DNA from: a bacterium
GTDB lineage: Bacteria > Patescibacteriota > Gracilibacteria > UBA1369 > PNNO01
NCBI GenBank assembly: GCA_021158225.1
Contig: JAGGUZ010000009.1
Location: 1-37,345 of the forward strand
Reading direction: 5' to 3'
Length of the DNA stretch: 37,345 bases
Below the pieces are notes generated by a model, which was not told where the DNA came from, did not search any database, and saw nothing but the letters and a program-made list of their open reading frames with translations. Shown piece by piece: positions 23,486 to 32,768 of this stretch (positions are counted from its first letter, which is position 1; each line of letters opens with the position of its first letter). The position numbers were made by a program, and so were the translations under genes.

Positions 23486-24904
23486 TTAATGAATGTCATA
23501 CCATTTAAATCCATCTATTTTTGTAAGTTTATCTTGCGATTTTGGTCCGGAAGATTTTTCTTTATAAGTCTCGATTTTTACATGATTGCGTCTTGCGAAT
23601 TTTATAATTGAATCTATAAGTTCCCATGTTGTTATAACTTCCGGAAAGCTTAAGAAAAATCTTTTTCGTCCCGCTATGACATCTCGCAAAAGACCCCCAT
23701 GTTCCGGTAAGCAACTGTCATCTTCACACGCTATTGTGTCCGAAGTTGTTATATCCTGATATTGAAAATTGTGTCCTTGTCTGTTTACGAGTTTAATGTT
23801 TATTCTTTCATCGGGATAAAATTCAAGAATTATTCTATTTGGCGGATCGGATTTTGGTTGGAATCTATGTTTTTTAAGCTCTATTACCATATAAGTATGA
23901 TGTTCGTACAATTTCTTCCCCGTTCTAATATAGATTGGGACTTTGTACCAGCTTTGTCTGTCTATAAACAGTCTCAATGCTGCAAAAGTATCTGTAGGCG
24001 AATTTTTTGCAACACCTTTTATGTTTTTATAACTTTCATATTGTCCAAGGACTATGTTATTTTTTGATTTGCCGAATTTAATGGCGGATAGGATACTGTA
24101 TTTCTCTCTATGAAGACTTTCATCTATACTTGTTACCGGAATTGACATTGTTACTAATGCGAGTACCTGTAACAAATGGGATTGAATCATATCTTTGAGT
24201 GTGCCCACTTTCTCAAAATAACCGATGCGTTCTTCAACTCCAACTGTTTCAAATGCCGTAATTTGTATATTCGCAACTTCAGGACCTTCCATTATTAGAT
24301 TAAGAATTTTGTTTGATTCTCTTAACGAAAGAATACTTTGAACAGCCGATTTTCCAAGATAATGATCAAGTAAATATATTTGATCCTCAGTGAAATATTG
24401 TGAAACAAAGTGGAAAAGATCGCTTGCTGATGAAGCATTATCCCCAAAGGGTTTCTCCAGAATAAGCCTTATATCTTCGTGTACGGATTTTCGTGAATTC
24501 CCAAGGTTCTTAATTATATCTTTAAAGACTACTGGCGGAACTGCGAAATAACATATATTGATCAATTTTTTTCCTTTTAATAATTTGTCGATATGACTTC
24601 GATATTTATTAAAATCTTTTAAGTTATCATAGTTGCCGGTTGTATAGTGAAGATGTTTAAGTAGCTCGTTTAAAACATTTGTTTGTACTTTTCTTTTATA
24701 ATATTTCCTAATGTTTTTTGCGACAAAATTTCTAAATTCATCTTCCGACATTTTAGATCTTGCGTATCCGATAATTACAAAATCATTTGGAAATATTTTT
24801 TTTAACATCAGCTCGTAGAGAGTTGGAAAAATTTTAATTGTCGCAAGATTTCCGGATGCTCCGAATATTGAAATAATAAATGGATCTTTTATTTTATTTA
24901 ACAT
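23486..24904 (-). CDS. zwf: Glucose-6-phosphate 1-dehydrogenase
   Basis: 472 residues. The NADP-binding GASGNLA is at 15-21, where the family usually has GASGDL. Arg49 in GYARS is the likely NADP-phosphate contact. EKPFG is at 150-154, and the substrate motif DHYLGK at 180-185 holds the catalytic His181. ETVGVEERIGYFEKVG and DMIQSHLLQ complete the site; the second histidine is in the latter. It oxidises glucose 6-phosphate to 6-phosphogluconolactone with reduction of NADP. It lies 15 nt after gnd and 3 nt before pgl. The residue after the catalytic HYLGK is Ser instead of the usual Glu, a small divergence away from the catalytic residues themselves. Confidence 0.95.
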   Translation of the reverse strand: MLNKIKDPFIISIFGASGNLATIKIFPTLYELMLKKIFPNDFVIIGYARSKMSEDEFRNFVAKNIRKYYKRKVQTNVLNELLKHLHYTTGNYDNLKDFNKYRSHIDKLLKGKKLINICYFAVPPVVFKDIIKNLGNSRKSVHEDIRLILEKPFGDNASSASDLFHFVSQYFTEDQIYLLDHYLGKSAVQSILSLRESNKILNLIMEGPEVANIQITAFETVGVEERIGYFEKVGTLKDMIQSHLLQVLALVTMSIPVTSIDESLHREKYSILSAIKFGKSKNNIVLGQYESYKNIKGVAKNSPTDTFAALRLFIDRQSWYKVPIYIRTGKKLYEHHTYMVIELKKHRFQPKSDPPNRIILEFYPDERINIKLVNRQGHNFQYQDITTSDTIACEDDSCLPEHGGLLRDVIAGRKRFFLSFPEVITTWELIDSIIKFARRNHVKIETYKEKSSGPKSQDKLTKIDGFKWYDIH

Positions 24905-24919
24905 AGCTAAGTTAGTTAT

Positions 24920-26323
24920 TTATATATCCCAGTTTGTATGAAAAGAGCCTTCCATGTCTGTTCTTTCGTAAGTATGTGCTCCAAAATAATCACGGAGTGC
25001 TTGGATAAAATTAGCTGCTAAATGGCTACTTGTAATTTCGTCAAAATATGAAAGTGATGAAGAAAGAGCGGGAACAGGTACTCCGAATTTAACTCCTTGG
25101 ATAACGATTTCTCTAAGTGCCGGTATGGATTTTTTAAGATCGTCTGAGATTTTTGATATATCAAATAGATGTGTATTTTTTTCTTTTAATGCAAGATGAA
25201 TAACATTTAATATTTGAGCTCTTATAATACAACCTCCTTCCCAAATCCGTGCGACTTCGGAAAGATTAATATCCCAATTGTTTTTATCGGAAGCATTTTT
25301 TATTAATCCGAATCCTTGTGCGTAAGAGCTTAACATTCCTGCGTAGAGGGCATTTTCGAGATATTTTGTAAAATCTTTCACACTAAGAGTAGGTTGAACA
25401 TTTTTTTTTATATATAATTTTGAGAGTTTTTCTCGCAAGTTTTTATTGTTTGAAATATTTCTGGCAAAAACAGCTTCGGCTATCGTCGGCGTGGGTGCAA
25501 GGCTTTCAAGCGCATTAATCACCGTCCATTTGCCGGTTCCTTTTTGCTGAGCTCTATCCAGAATTTTATTAATTAAATAGTTATTTGATTTGTCATCTTT
25601 TTTATTAAGTACTTTTCCCGAAATTTCAAATAAATACGAAGATAGAATTCCTTTGTTTAATTTTCTGAAAATATTCGATAACTCTTCCGGATTAAGTTTG
25701 TATATATTCCTTAATAAATCATATGCCTCTGCCATTATTTGCATTATTCCATACTCAATTCCGTTATGAACCATTTTTACATAATGACCTGCTCCACCAT
25801 TTCCAATATAAGTAACGCAAGGATTTTCGTTAAAATCTTTTGCCGCTATCGAAGAGAAAATTTCTTTTATGTTGTTCCAAGAGGGTTTGTTTCCTCCCGG
25901 CATAAGACTGGGACCGTTAAGCGCTCCTTCCTCTCCTCCGGAAACTCCGCAACCTACAAAATTTAATTTCTCTTTAGCTAAATCATTATATCTTCTTTCC
26001 GTGTCGTGGAAATTTGAGTTCCCGCAATCAATTATGATATCTTCTTTTTCAAGAAGAGGTTTAAGTTGTGCAATTACGCTGTCTATGGCTTTCCCAGCTT
26101 GTATCATTAAAATAATTTTCCTTGGACTCTCAAGTGATGTAATAAATTCTTCGAGTGTTTTAGTCCCAACTAGATTTTCGTTTCCGAACTTGTTAATAAA
26201 AGATTCTGTTGTTTTTGCGGTCCGGTTATATACGGAGATCTTATAACGCTTGTTTGCTATATTTCTGGCAAGATTACTTCCCATCGTTCCAAGACCTATA
26301 AGTCCTATATTGTTTTTTGTCAT
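24920..26323 (-). CDS. gnd: 6-phosphogluconate dehydrogenase, decarboxylating
   Basis: 467 residues from ATG 26323, the normal length. The open frame runs upstream to 26458, but those 45 codons overlap the transketolase gene and have no family similarity, so the start is placed 13 nt after the tkt stop. GLIGLGTMGSNLA is the Rossmann turn, and NRT (33-35) is the NADP-phosphate pocket. GGAGHYVKMVHNGIEYGIMQ carries the catalytic Lys and Glu, and the C-terminal RDYFGAHTYERTD with FHTNW is diagnostic. It converts 6-phosphogluconate plus NADP to ribulose 5-phosphate, CO2 and NADPH. Confidence 0.96.
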   Translation of the reverse strand: MTKNNIGLIGLGTMGSNLARNIANKRYKISVYNRTAKTTESFINKFGNENLVGTKTLEEFITSLESPRKIILMIQAGKAIDSVIAQLKPLLEKEDIIIDCGNSNFHDTERRYNDLAKEKLNFVGCGVSGGEEGALNGPSLMPGGNKPSWNNIKEIFSSIAAKDFNENPCVTYIGNGGAGHYVKMVHNGIEYGIMQIMAEAYDLLRNIYKLNPEELSNIFRKLNKGILSSYLFEISGKVLNKKDDKSNNYLINKILDRAQQKGTGKWTVINALESLAPTPTIAEAVFARNISNNKNLREKLSKLYIKKNVQPTLSVKDFTKYLENALYAGMLSSYAQGFGLIKNASDKNNWDINLSEVARIWEGGCIIRAQILNVIHLALKEKNTHLFDISKISDDLKKSIPALREIVIQGVKFGVPVPALSSSLSYFDEITSSHLAANFIQALRDYFGAHTYERTDMEGSFHTNWDI

Positions 26324-26336
26324 TGGATATTTTACA

Positions 26337-28241
26337 TTAAAGTGTTCTGCAAGCTTCCGCAATATAATCAGCTGATATTCCGGCTTTATCATACAGCTCA
26401 TGCCATGTTCCGGAAAGTTGATATTCCTTGACTCCCAGTGATTTAACGTTTTTAACATCTATATGCATTTTGGAAAGATGCGCCGGTAGAGTTGTACCAA
26501 GTCCGGATTTTATATTATGGTCTTCAACCGTTAAAAGTTTCTTTGTTTTACGAACGGATTCAACAATTGTATCGTCAAATTGTTTTATGGAACTTACCGC
26601 AACTATTTCGACTGATAAATCTTTTAATATTTCTCTTGCTTTAAGTGCTTCTGAAATTGTCGCGCCTGTTGCCGCAATTGTTATATCGGTTCCTTCTCTT
26701 ATAATATCCGTTTTCCCGTATTCGTATTTGTAATTTTTATCGTAAAAAATCGATCCGTTTTCCTTTGTAATTACAGGGAATTTATGTCTTCCCATTCTTA
26801 TGTAAAAGTTCCCATAATGTGAAGCGATATAACGTATAATTTTGTCTGTTTGATTAGGATCTGCTGGTTCGATTGTCATTGTATTAAAAAATCCGAGAAA
26901 AGATCCCTTATCATCAATTGCTTGATGAGTAGGGCCGTCCTCGCCAACCGAAAGTCCACAATGTGTAGCTACCATTTTAACATTTGTACGATTTATATCG
27001 TTTACGCGTGCTTGATCTTTTGCTCTGCTTGATAAAAACGCACCGAATGTTGATGTAAAAGGAATAAAATCCATAAAGCTTATTCCTCCTGCACAAGAAA
27101 CCATGTTTTGTTCCGCTATGCCACACTCTATGTGTTGTTTTGGTAATTCTTGCGCTACAAATTTTGTCATTACGGATCCTCTTAAATCGGCGCTCATTGC
27201 GACTACGTTTTTATTTTCTTTCGCCAAATCCAAAAGAGCTTTTCCGTAGGCTGTTCTGCAATCGATTAGCGTTTCCGAGTCATATATGCGTGGTTCTCCT
27301 GTTTCTATATCAATTTTGCTTAATAGTTTCGGATACTCGTTGTGTGGTACTTTCCATTTTATTAAAGGATGAATTTGTTCAATAATTGTTAATTCTTCAA
27401 TGGTTGGATTTAAATCTTTTAACATTTCATCGGCTTGTTCCGGTTTTGGAGCTTTCCCGTGCCATACGGATTTTAATTCTTTTCCATCTTCTTCCATTCC
27501 TTTAACTCCTTTTCCCATTATTGTTTTGCCGATTATTACAGTTGGTCTTCCTTTCATGTTATTTGCTTCCGATAAGGCTGTCCACATTGCTTGATAGTCA
27601 TGCCCATCTGTTTGAATTACATGCCATCCTCCGGCTTTAAACATTGCACTTATGTCTATAGGCATTGTCTGCTCTAAACTACCGGTTAATTGTACCCTGT
27701 TGTAATCGACAAAAAGAATTAAATTGTCCAATGCATATTTCTTTGCAAAAAGCATCATCTCGTGAACTTGTCCTTCGTCCGCTTCCCCATCTCCCATTAG
27801 TGCATATACATTTTTTTTGCTATCTAAATATTTTTCCACCCAAGCTTGTCCGGTGGCAACCGATACTCCAATTCCAAGTGGTCCTGTGCCGTAATTGATT
27901 CCATCAATATGTCTTGTTATATGTCCTTCAAATTTGCTTCCGATTTTACGAAAATCTCGGATGACTTCTTCCTTGGAGATAATATTCATTTCGGCCAAAA
28001 CGGAGTAGACGGCAGGGGATATATGTCCATTGGAAACGATAACTTGCTCGCCGGTTTGACTAATCAAAAAAGAATAAATCAAAGACAAGTAATCTACGGA
28101 AGAAAGCGACCCTCCCGGATGTCCGCTTTGCGAATTTTTTAGCATTGAAATTATTGAATGTCTGCACGATTTTGAAAAAGTGTACAAGAACGTTAATTGA
28201 TCCTTAGATAAACGTTCAAGTAACGATGGAATGGTGAGCAT
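26337..28241 (-). CDS. tkt: Transketolase (single chain)
   Basis: 634 residues. The thiamine-diphosphate motif is GDGE at 150-153 with Asn181 about 28 residues on. HPGG at 41-44 and NGHISPAVY (71-79) resemble the split archaeal/clostridial N-subunit, and the pyrimidine-binding part has IECGIAEQNM with the catalytic glutamate. So the protein is like the two separate subunits in one chain, slightly shorter than E. coli TktA (663). It moves two-carbon units between xylulose 5-phosphate and aldoses. It lies 4 nt after pgi and 13 nt before gnd. DXS synthase is excluded by the overall motifs and context. Confidence 0.95.
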   Translation of the reverse strand: MLTIPSLLERLSKDQLTFLYTFSKSCRHSIISMLKNSQSGHPGGSLSSVDYLSLIYSFLISQTGEQVIVSNGHISPAVYSVLAEMNIISKEEVIRDFRKIGSKFEGHITRHIDGINYGTGPLGIGVSVATGQAWVEKYLDSKKNVYALMGDGEADEGQVHEMMLFAKKYALDNLILFVDYNRVQLTGSLEQTMPIDISAMFKAGGWHVIQTDGHDYQAMWTALSEANNMKGRPTVIIGKTIMGKGVKGMEEDGKELKSVWHGKAPKPEQADEMLKDLNPTIEELTIIEQIHPLIKWKVPHNEYPKLLSKIDIETGEPRIYDSETLIDCRTAYGKALLDLAKENKNVVAMSADLRGSVMTKFVAQELPKQHIECGIAEQNMVSCAGGISFMDFIPFTSTFGAFLSSRAKDQARVNDINRTNVKMVATHCGLSVGEDGPTHQAIDDKGSFLGFFNTMTIEPADPNQTDKIIRYIASHYGNFYIRMGRHKFPVITKENGSIFYDKNYKYEYGKTDIIREGTDITIAATGATISEALKAREILKDLSVEIVAVSSIKQFDDTIVESVRKTKKLLTVEDHNIKSGLGTTLPAHLSKMHIDVKNVKSLGVKEYQLSGTWHELYDKAGISADYIAEACRTL

Positions 28242-28245
28242 AGAA

Positions 28246-29508
28246 TTAAGTTAAAAGTTCTTTTGTGATATTTTTCGAGAGTTCAACGCCGGGCTGATCA
28301 AATGTATTAATATTAAAAAACTCTCCCAAAAAAGCTGTAGCGCATTCAAACAGCATAAACAGTTCTCCAATTGTTTCTTCATTAACATTGTCTATTGTAA
28401 GTATAATATTCGGTCTGCCGTTTTTAGTTAAAGCTTTTATTGTCCCTTCTTGTTCGGTGTGCATTAATTTTTTAAACGAAACTCCCTTTAAATATTTTGC
28501 TGAATTATCATTTAACATTGGGATTTCTTCATCGGCTCCAAAATTGTTAACTTTTATAAATATGAAAAATTTATCGTTTGGTCCTTCATTATAAAGTTGA
28601 CTTTGCGAATGTTGATCTGTTACACCAAGTGCATTTATAGGTGTTAGTCCAACATTAACGGTGTTTCCATTGTTATCTTTTGCTTTACCAATGCTTTCAG
28701 CCAAAAGCTGCCTATACCAATCCGCAAAACGTATGAGCTTCTGAGAATAAGGCATTAAAACTGTCATGGATTTTCCCTCCAGACCAAGTAAATATTGAAT
28801 CGCTGCAATTTGAAAAGGAAAATTTTTGTCTATAGAATCGCTATAAAACAAGTCTCTGCTTGCTTTTGCACCTTTTAGAAGTTTTTTTATGTCTAGACCT
28901 ATTAACGCAGCGGGAAGCAAGCCAACCGGAGTTAATACGGAGAATCTTCCTCCTATATTTTCCGGAACTTCAAACGAAACAACATTCTCGTCGTTGCTTA
29001 CTTTTCTAAAAAAACCTTTTTTTGCGTCAGTAATAAAAACAAAATGATTTTTAATATCTAAATTGTTTTTTTCGACAATAGATCTGAAATAAGAATACTG
29101 AGCTAAAGTTTCCGGTGTTCCTCCGGATTTTGAAATTGTAATAAATAATGTTTTTTCAATATTGATCACATCTTGAATTTGCTTAATCAAAAGCGGATCG
29201 ATATTATCCAAAACATGAAGCTTAGGCCATGTACGCATTTTTAGCTCATTTTCGTATAAATGTTTAAGGCTTTGTTGTAAACAAATTGTTCCGAGTGCGG
29301 ATCCTCCTATGCCGAGTACAACAATATCTTCATATTTTCCTTTAACATTTTCCGTGAACTTCAAAATTTCATTGACCATATTTTCATCGTCAATAACGGT
29401 ATAAAAACCTTGTCCTTTCTGATCGATATTATCCAAATATAAACCTATTCGTTTATGTTGTTTTTTAAGGTTTTCGGTTAAGGCGTTTGATATGTCGAGT
29501 TTAATCAT
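28246..29508 (-). CDS. pgi: Glucose-6-phosphate isomerase
   Basis: 420 residues, the shorter Bacillus/Thermotoga-like form rather than the 550-residue E. coli type. SIS-domain motifs are GIGGSALG (66-73) and SKSGGTPET (126-134). GGRFSVLTPVG and LAESIGK (catalytic Glu), GVTDQHSQSQLYNEG (catalytic His) and FDQPGVELSK (catalytic Lys) are all present. It interconverts fructose 6-phosphate and glucose 6-phosphate, feeding Zwf and allowing cyclic operation of the pathway. It lies 2 nt after tal and 4 nt before tkt. Confidence 0.96.
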   Translation of the reverse strand: MIKLDISNALTENLKKQHKRIGLYLDNIDQKGQGFYTVIDDENMVNEILKFTENVKGKYEDIVVLGIGGSALGTICLQQSLKHLYENELKMRTWPKLHVLDNIDPLLIKQIQDVINIEKTLFITISKSGGTPETLAQYSYFRSIVEKNNLDIKNHFVFITDAKKGFFRKVSNDENVVSFEVPENIGGRFSVLTPVGLLPAALIGLDIKKLLKGAKASRDLFYSDSIDKNFPFQIAAIQYLLGLEGKSMTVLMPYSQKLIRFADWYRQLLAESIGKAKDNNGNTVNVGLTPINALGVTDQHSQSQLYNEGPNDKFFIFIKVNNFGADEEIPMLNDNSAKYLKGVSFKKLMHTEQEGTIKALTKNGRPNIILTIDNVNEETIGELFMLFECATAFLGEFFNINTFDQPGVELSKNITKELLT

Positions 29509-29510
29509 TG

Positions 29511-30161
29511 TTATTGAAGATTTTTAACTTTTTCCCAATCCGATAAAAACGCTTTTACGCCTTTATCGGTTAACGGATGTTTAAATAATTTATCTAAAAT
29601 GGCAGGAGGAACTGTCGCGATATCTGCTCCCATTATAGCGGAATCAACAACATGTCTTGGATGTCTTACACTTGCTACAATCACTTTTGTATCAAAATTA
29701 TAATTGCTGTAAATAGTTATAATTTCATTAATCAATCCCATTCCATCCTCGGATATGTCATCAAGTCTTCCCACAAAAGGACTAACATAAGTTGCTCCGT
29801 TTTTTGCCGCAATAAGCGCTTGGCTGGCGGAAAAGATTAAAGTTATATTAACTTTTATACCCTCTTTGGCAAGAATTTTTAGAGCTTTCATCCCATCAAC
29901 TGTCATTGGAATTTTTACTACTATGTTTTTATGCCATGTAACATATTTCCTTGCTTCTTCAATCATTTCTTTATAGTCGGTTGCCAGAACTTCCGTGCTA
30001 ATCGGGCCATCTACAACTTCTGCTATTTCCTTGATCCTTTTTTCCAAAGAAACACCTTCTTTTGCTATTAAAGAAGGATTTGTAGTAACTCCATCGACTA
30101 TTCCAAGGGCGTTATACTTTTTAATATCGTCGATATTTGCGGTGTCGATATAGAAATCCAT
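29511..30161 (-). CDS. tal: Transaldolase (small TalC/MipB type)
   Basis: 216 residues, the length of the short subfamily. It starts [13 protein letters not shown] and has [11 protein letters not shown] (26-36). The Schiff-base lysine is Lys83 in VVKIPMT, and [20 protein letters not shown] with [11 protein letters not shown] follows. It transfers the dihydroxyacetone unit from sedoheptulose 7-phosphate to glyceraldehyde 3-phosphate. Fructose-6-phosphate aldolase is a close relative, but placement directly between argH and pgi-tkt in a pentose-phosphate operon supports transaldolase. Confidence 0.92.
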   Translation of the reverse strand: MDFYIDTANIDDIKKYNALGIVDGVTTNPSLIAKEGVSLEKRIKEIAEVVDGPISTEVLATDYKEMIEEARKYVTWHKNIVVKIPMTVDGMKALKILAKEGIKVNITLIFSASQALIAAKNGATYVSPFVGRLDDISEDGMGLINEIITIYSNYNFDTKVIVASVRHPRHVVDSAIMGADIATVPPAILDKLFKHPLTDKGVKAFLSDWEKVKNLQ

Positions 30162-30186
30162 TGTAAAATTGGTTAATTAAATATAA

Positions 30187-31521
30187 TTATTTTGTGCGTG
30201 ATAAAGTGGCAATTTCTTTTTCTAGTTTTGCAAGTCCAAGATTCCCGGTTCCTCCTTGATGAGTTGATTCATGAAGCATTTTTTTGATTTCTTCCGGAGT
30301 AACTTTAATTTTATCCAAATTTGCTCCGACTTCTATGTATGCATCTCTAAATGTAACTCCTTTTTTAACTTGTTCAAACGCTTTATGAGCCGCAAAAAGT
30401 TCTGGAGTCATTGCTTTTTCCAGAATATCTTTTCGGGGTTTAATGTTTTTAATAATAACGGACATTACTTCAAGTGATGTTTCCGTGTATTTAAGTCCAA
30501 GGAAAAGTGGTCTTTTAATTTCTTGTCCATCACGATGATACCCGGAGATTTTATTCATAATATTCATTGTGATTTCGTTTTTGCAAGATACAACAGTTGC
30601 CGTTCTGCCTCTAACAAGTTCCGCTGCATCCAAATTCTTTTTTTGAGGCATAATCGATGATCCTGTTGCGATTGAATCGGAAATATCGAAAAAGTGAAAT
30701 TCTTGAGTTGTATAAAACAGAAGATCCGATGCCAATTTGTTTAAAGTAAGCATTATTTGTACACATGCTTCTAAAACCATTCCTTCAATTTTCCCACGTG
30801 AATTTTGACAATAAATTACATTGTTTTGCGTTCTTTTAAATCCAAGTTGTTTGGATAGCCAATCTCTGTCAAAATCAAATGGAGAGCCATATCCTGCACC
30901 TGAACCAAGAGGGTTTTGATCAACCAAATTATCTGTAACAGCTTTTAGAAGTCTTGTGTCGTCCAATAAACTTTCTACAAAAGCGGCGAGCCATGTTCCT
31001 ACAGTTGTTGGCATGGCTTTTTGCATATGTGTGTAGCCGGGCATTGGAATAAATTCATATTTTTTTGCAGCCTTTAAAAGGTCTTTTGCAAGTTTTAATG
31101 CGGTTTTTCTTAAACCAATAGATCGTTCTTTTAGGTAAAGTCTCATCATAACAAGTACTTGATCATTTCTGGAGCGAGCCGTATGAATTTTTTTACCGGC
31201 TTGACCCAGTTTTGAAATCAAATATTCTTCTATTTTTGTATGACAATCTTCATCTTCCACTTTTAGCTGGAATTTTCCGGCTTTATAAAGACTTAAAATC
31301 TCATCAAGACCTTTTTCGAGCTGTCCGAGTTCTTTTTTTGTAATAATTTTGTGTTTTTGCAGTAACCTTGCATACATTCGTGAAGCAAAAACATCATTCG
31401 GAATCATTAATTGATCGTAAAGTATATCTTCTCCCGAATTATAATCTTCAACATGAGGATCAAGTTCTACAACTTTTTTTTTGAACCAGATTTTTCTTTT
31501 AATCGTTTTTTTCTTTGGCAT
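30187..31521 (-). CDS. argH: Argininosuccinate lyase
   Basis: 444 residues of the fumarase/aspartase superfamily. Signatures in order: TARSRNDQV (114-122), GYTHMQ (162-167) with the catalytic His, NPLGSGAGYG (203-212), and the mobile catalytic loop GSSIMPQKKN (287-296) with its Ser. ArgH splits argininosuccinate into arginine and fumarate. A 15-residue basic N-terminus (KKKTIKRK) is unusual. It is second in the operon, 12 nt after the amidohydrolase and 25 nt before tal. No other arginine-pathway gene is in the window, so the physiological role is open (arginine synthesis, fumarate supply, or a related lyase). Confidence 0.9.
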   Translation of the reverse strand: MPKKKTIKRKIWFKKKVVELDPHVEDYNSGEDILYDQLMIPNDVFASRMYARLLQKHKIITKKELGQLEKGLDEILSLYKAGKFQLKVEDEDCHTKIEEYLISKLGQAGKKIHTARSRNDQVLVMMRLYLKERSIGLRKTALKLAKDLLKAAKKYEFIPMPGYTHMQKAMPTTVGTWLAAFVESLLDDTRLLKAVTDNLVDQNPLGSGAGYGSPFDFDRDWLSKQLGFKRTQNNVIYCQNSRGKIEGMVLEACVQIMLTLNKLASDLLFYTTQEFHFFDISDSIATGSSIMPQKKNLDAAELVRGRTATVVSCKNEITMNIMNKISGYHRDGQEIKRPLFLGLKYTETSLEVMSVIIKNIKPRKDILEKAMTPELFAAHKAFEQVKKGVTFRDAYIEVGANLDKIKVTPEEIKKMLHESTHQGGTGNLGLAKLEKEIATLSRTK

Positions 31522-31533
31522 AACATTGTTGGT

Positions 31534-32556
31534 TTAAGATATTTTCATCGTGCGATGTCCGTTTTCGCACGCAATTGTTGCAAGTTTTTCGATGTCGTAT
31601 AGTCTAACTGCATCTGCTAGCATGTTAATTTCATCCCAAAGATCCCCATTTGAATTTGGTATAAAAATGTCACTTATATTATCGGTTCCGATTGATACAT
31701 TTATCTCGGCTTCAAGCATTTCAACAACCGGGGCTACAGAATTATGTATAGGCGCTGTCTTGTTTTTCAGCTGAGTCATGCCAATTGCAGCGCGTGTACT
31801 CACGGTTAAATTTGTTCCGGTTTCTTTATATAGTTCATATATTTTCTTTCGGTAATCTTCAGGTTGGCAGGCAAGGGAGATTCCATGAAGAATTGTTAAA
31901 TGTCCGGAATAATTATGTTCAAGTACTTTGTTAAGAATCATTTCGGTGTCTTTTTCATCCGGATTGTTTTCTTGATCGATATGAACATCAAGATCCTTGC
32001 CTAAATTTTTTGCAATGGAAAAAAGTACATCGGTATGTTTCTTGTCACCATTTCCACCTTTTAATTTTCTGTCTCTTGAAGGGAGCCCCCCAACCACATC
32101 ACAAATTTCGCATGCTTTTTCATATGTTTCAATTTTTGACTTATCAAAATCGGTTTCATCATTATTTAAAAATCCCTCCAAAGGTTGAGGTACAAGTTGT
32201 AAAGTAAACGATCCATCGGTTTTATATTTATCTCTTATCTTTGCTGCGATTTCAACTACCCGAAGTCCCACAATGCTGTCTGCATCAACATGTGTTCTGC
32301 ATGCGGTAATTCCTTGTTCTTTCATGTTCCGGATATACATATCAAAGCGTTCTTCCATGTTGTTGAAATATTCTTCCGTTTTTTTAAGATCGCGCATTAA
32401 AATCCATTTGTGTTCCATAAGATCCATTGCTTGACTCCACATTTCTTCGGTGATTGTAAAGGCGCGGTCAATATGGGCATGACAATTAACCATCCCGATA
32501 CCTTTTTTGGCTACCTCTTTAAAGAATAAATCTTTAAAAATAAAAGGGACTGACAT
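31534..32556 (-). CDS. Amidohydrolase, cytosine-deaminase-like
   Basis: 340 residues of the metal-dependent amidohydrolase superfamily. Metal ligands are visible: HxH at His26/His28 in NCHAHIDRAF, a histidine in DVHIDQEN, another in LTILHGISL, and an aspartate in GTDNISD. The RTHVDAD segment (His89) matches the cytosine deaminase subgroup. Substrate is uncertain: cytosine, another heterocycle or a related amide. It heads the operon behind a well-formed promoter (32594-32622) and is followed by argH after 12 nt. Why a deaminase leads a pentose-phosphate operon is unclear; base salvage feeding on ribose phosphate is one guess. Confidence 0.8.
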   Translation of the reverse strand: MSVPFIFKDLFFKEVAKKGIGMVNCHAHIDRAFTITEEMWSQAMDLMEHKWILMRDLKKTEEYFNNMEERFDMYIRNMKEQGITACRTHVDADSIVGLRVVEIAAKIRDKYKTDGSFTLQLVPQPLEGFLNNDETDFDKSKIETYEKACEICDVVGGLPSRDRKLKGGNGDKKHTDVLFSIAKNLGKDLDVHIDQENNPDEKDTEMILNKVLEHNYSGHLTILHGISLACQPEDYRKKIYELYKETGTNLTVSTRAAIGMTQLKNKTAPIHNSVAPVVEMLEAEINVSIGTDNISDIFIPNSNGDLWDEINMLADAVRLYDIEKLATIACENGHRTMKIS

Positions 32557-32593
32557 GATTTTTGGTTATCTTTGGAATAAAGTCTTCTTCGGT

Positions 32594-32622
32594 ATTTTAA
32601 AGCTACAAAAAAGTTTTTGCAA
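32594..32622 (-). promoter_or_regulatory. Promoter of the amidohydrolase-argH-PPP operon
   Basis: On the minus strand TTGCAA (32617-32622), a 17-bp spacer and TAAAAT (32594-32599). Initiation near 32587 gives a leader of about 31 nt. The TTGCAA hexamer is self-complementary and also serves as -35 for the opposing tRNA-Cys promoter. Confidence 0.7.
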
Positions 32623-32645
32623 GAAAATGCAATAAATGGTAAAAA
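32617..32645 (+). promoter_or_regulatory. Promoter of tRNA-Cys/tRNA-Arg, sharing the -35 with the opposite operon
   Basis: TTGCAA (32617-32622), a 17-bp spacer and TAAAAA (32640-32645) preceded by TGG (extended -10). Because TTGCAA reads the same on both strands, two divergent promoters use one -35 box. Confidence 0.55.
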
Positions 32646-32665
32646 TAGGAGGTATTCATTGATAC

Positions 32666-32741
32666 GGCGACGTAGCCAAGTGGCTAAGGCAGTGGTTTGC
32701 AAAACCATTATTCATGGGTTCGATTCCCATCGTCGCCTCCA
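32666..32741 (+). tRNA. tRNA-Cys (GCA)
   Basis: 76 nt with an encoded CCA. The acceptor GGCGACG pairs with CGTCGCC, and the anticodon loop TTGCAAA carries GCA between GTGGT/ACCAT (one G-U). tRNA-Arg follows after 27 nt. Confidence 0.95.
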
Positions 32742-32768
32742 CTCCAATTAGAAATTAGTAATTGATGT

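Noticed and set aside
26324-26458. 45-codon N-terminal extension of gnd
   Set aside because: It overlaps the 3' end of tkt in another frame and has no family similarity; the trimmed protein has the standard length.
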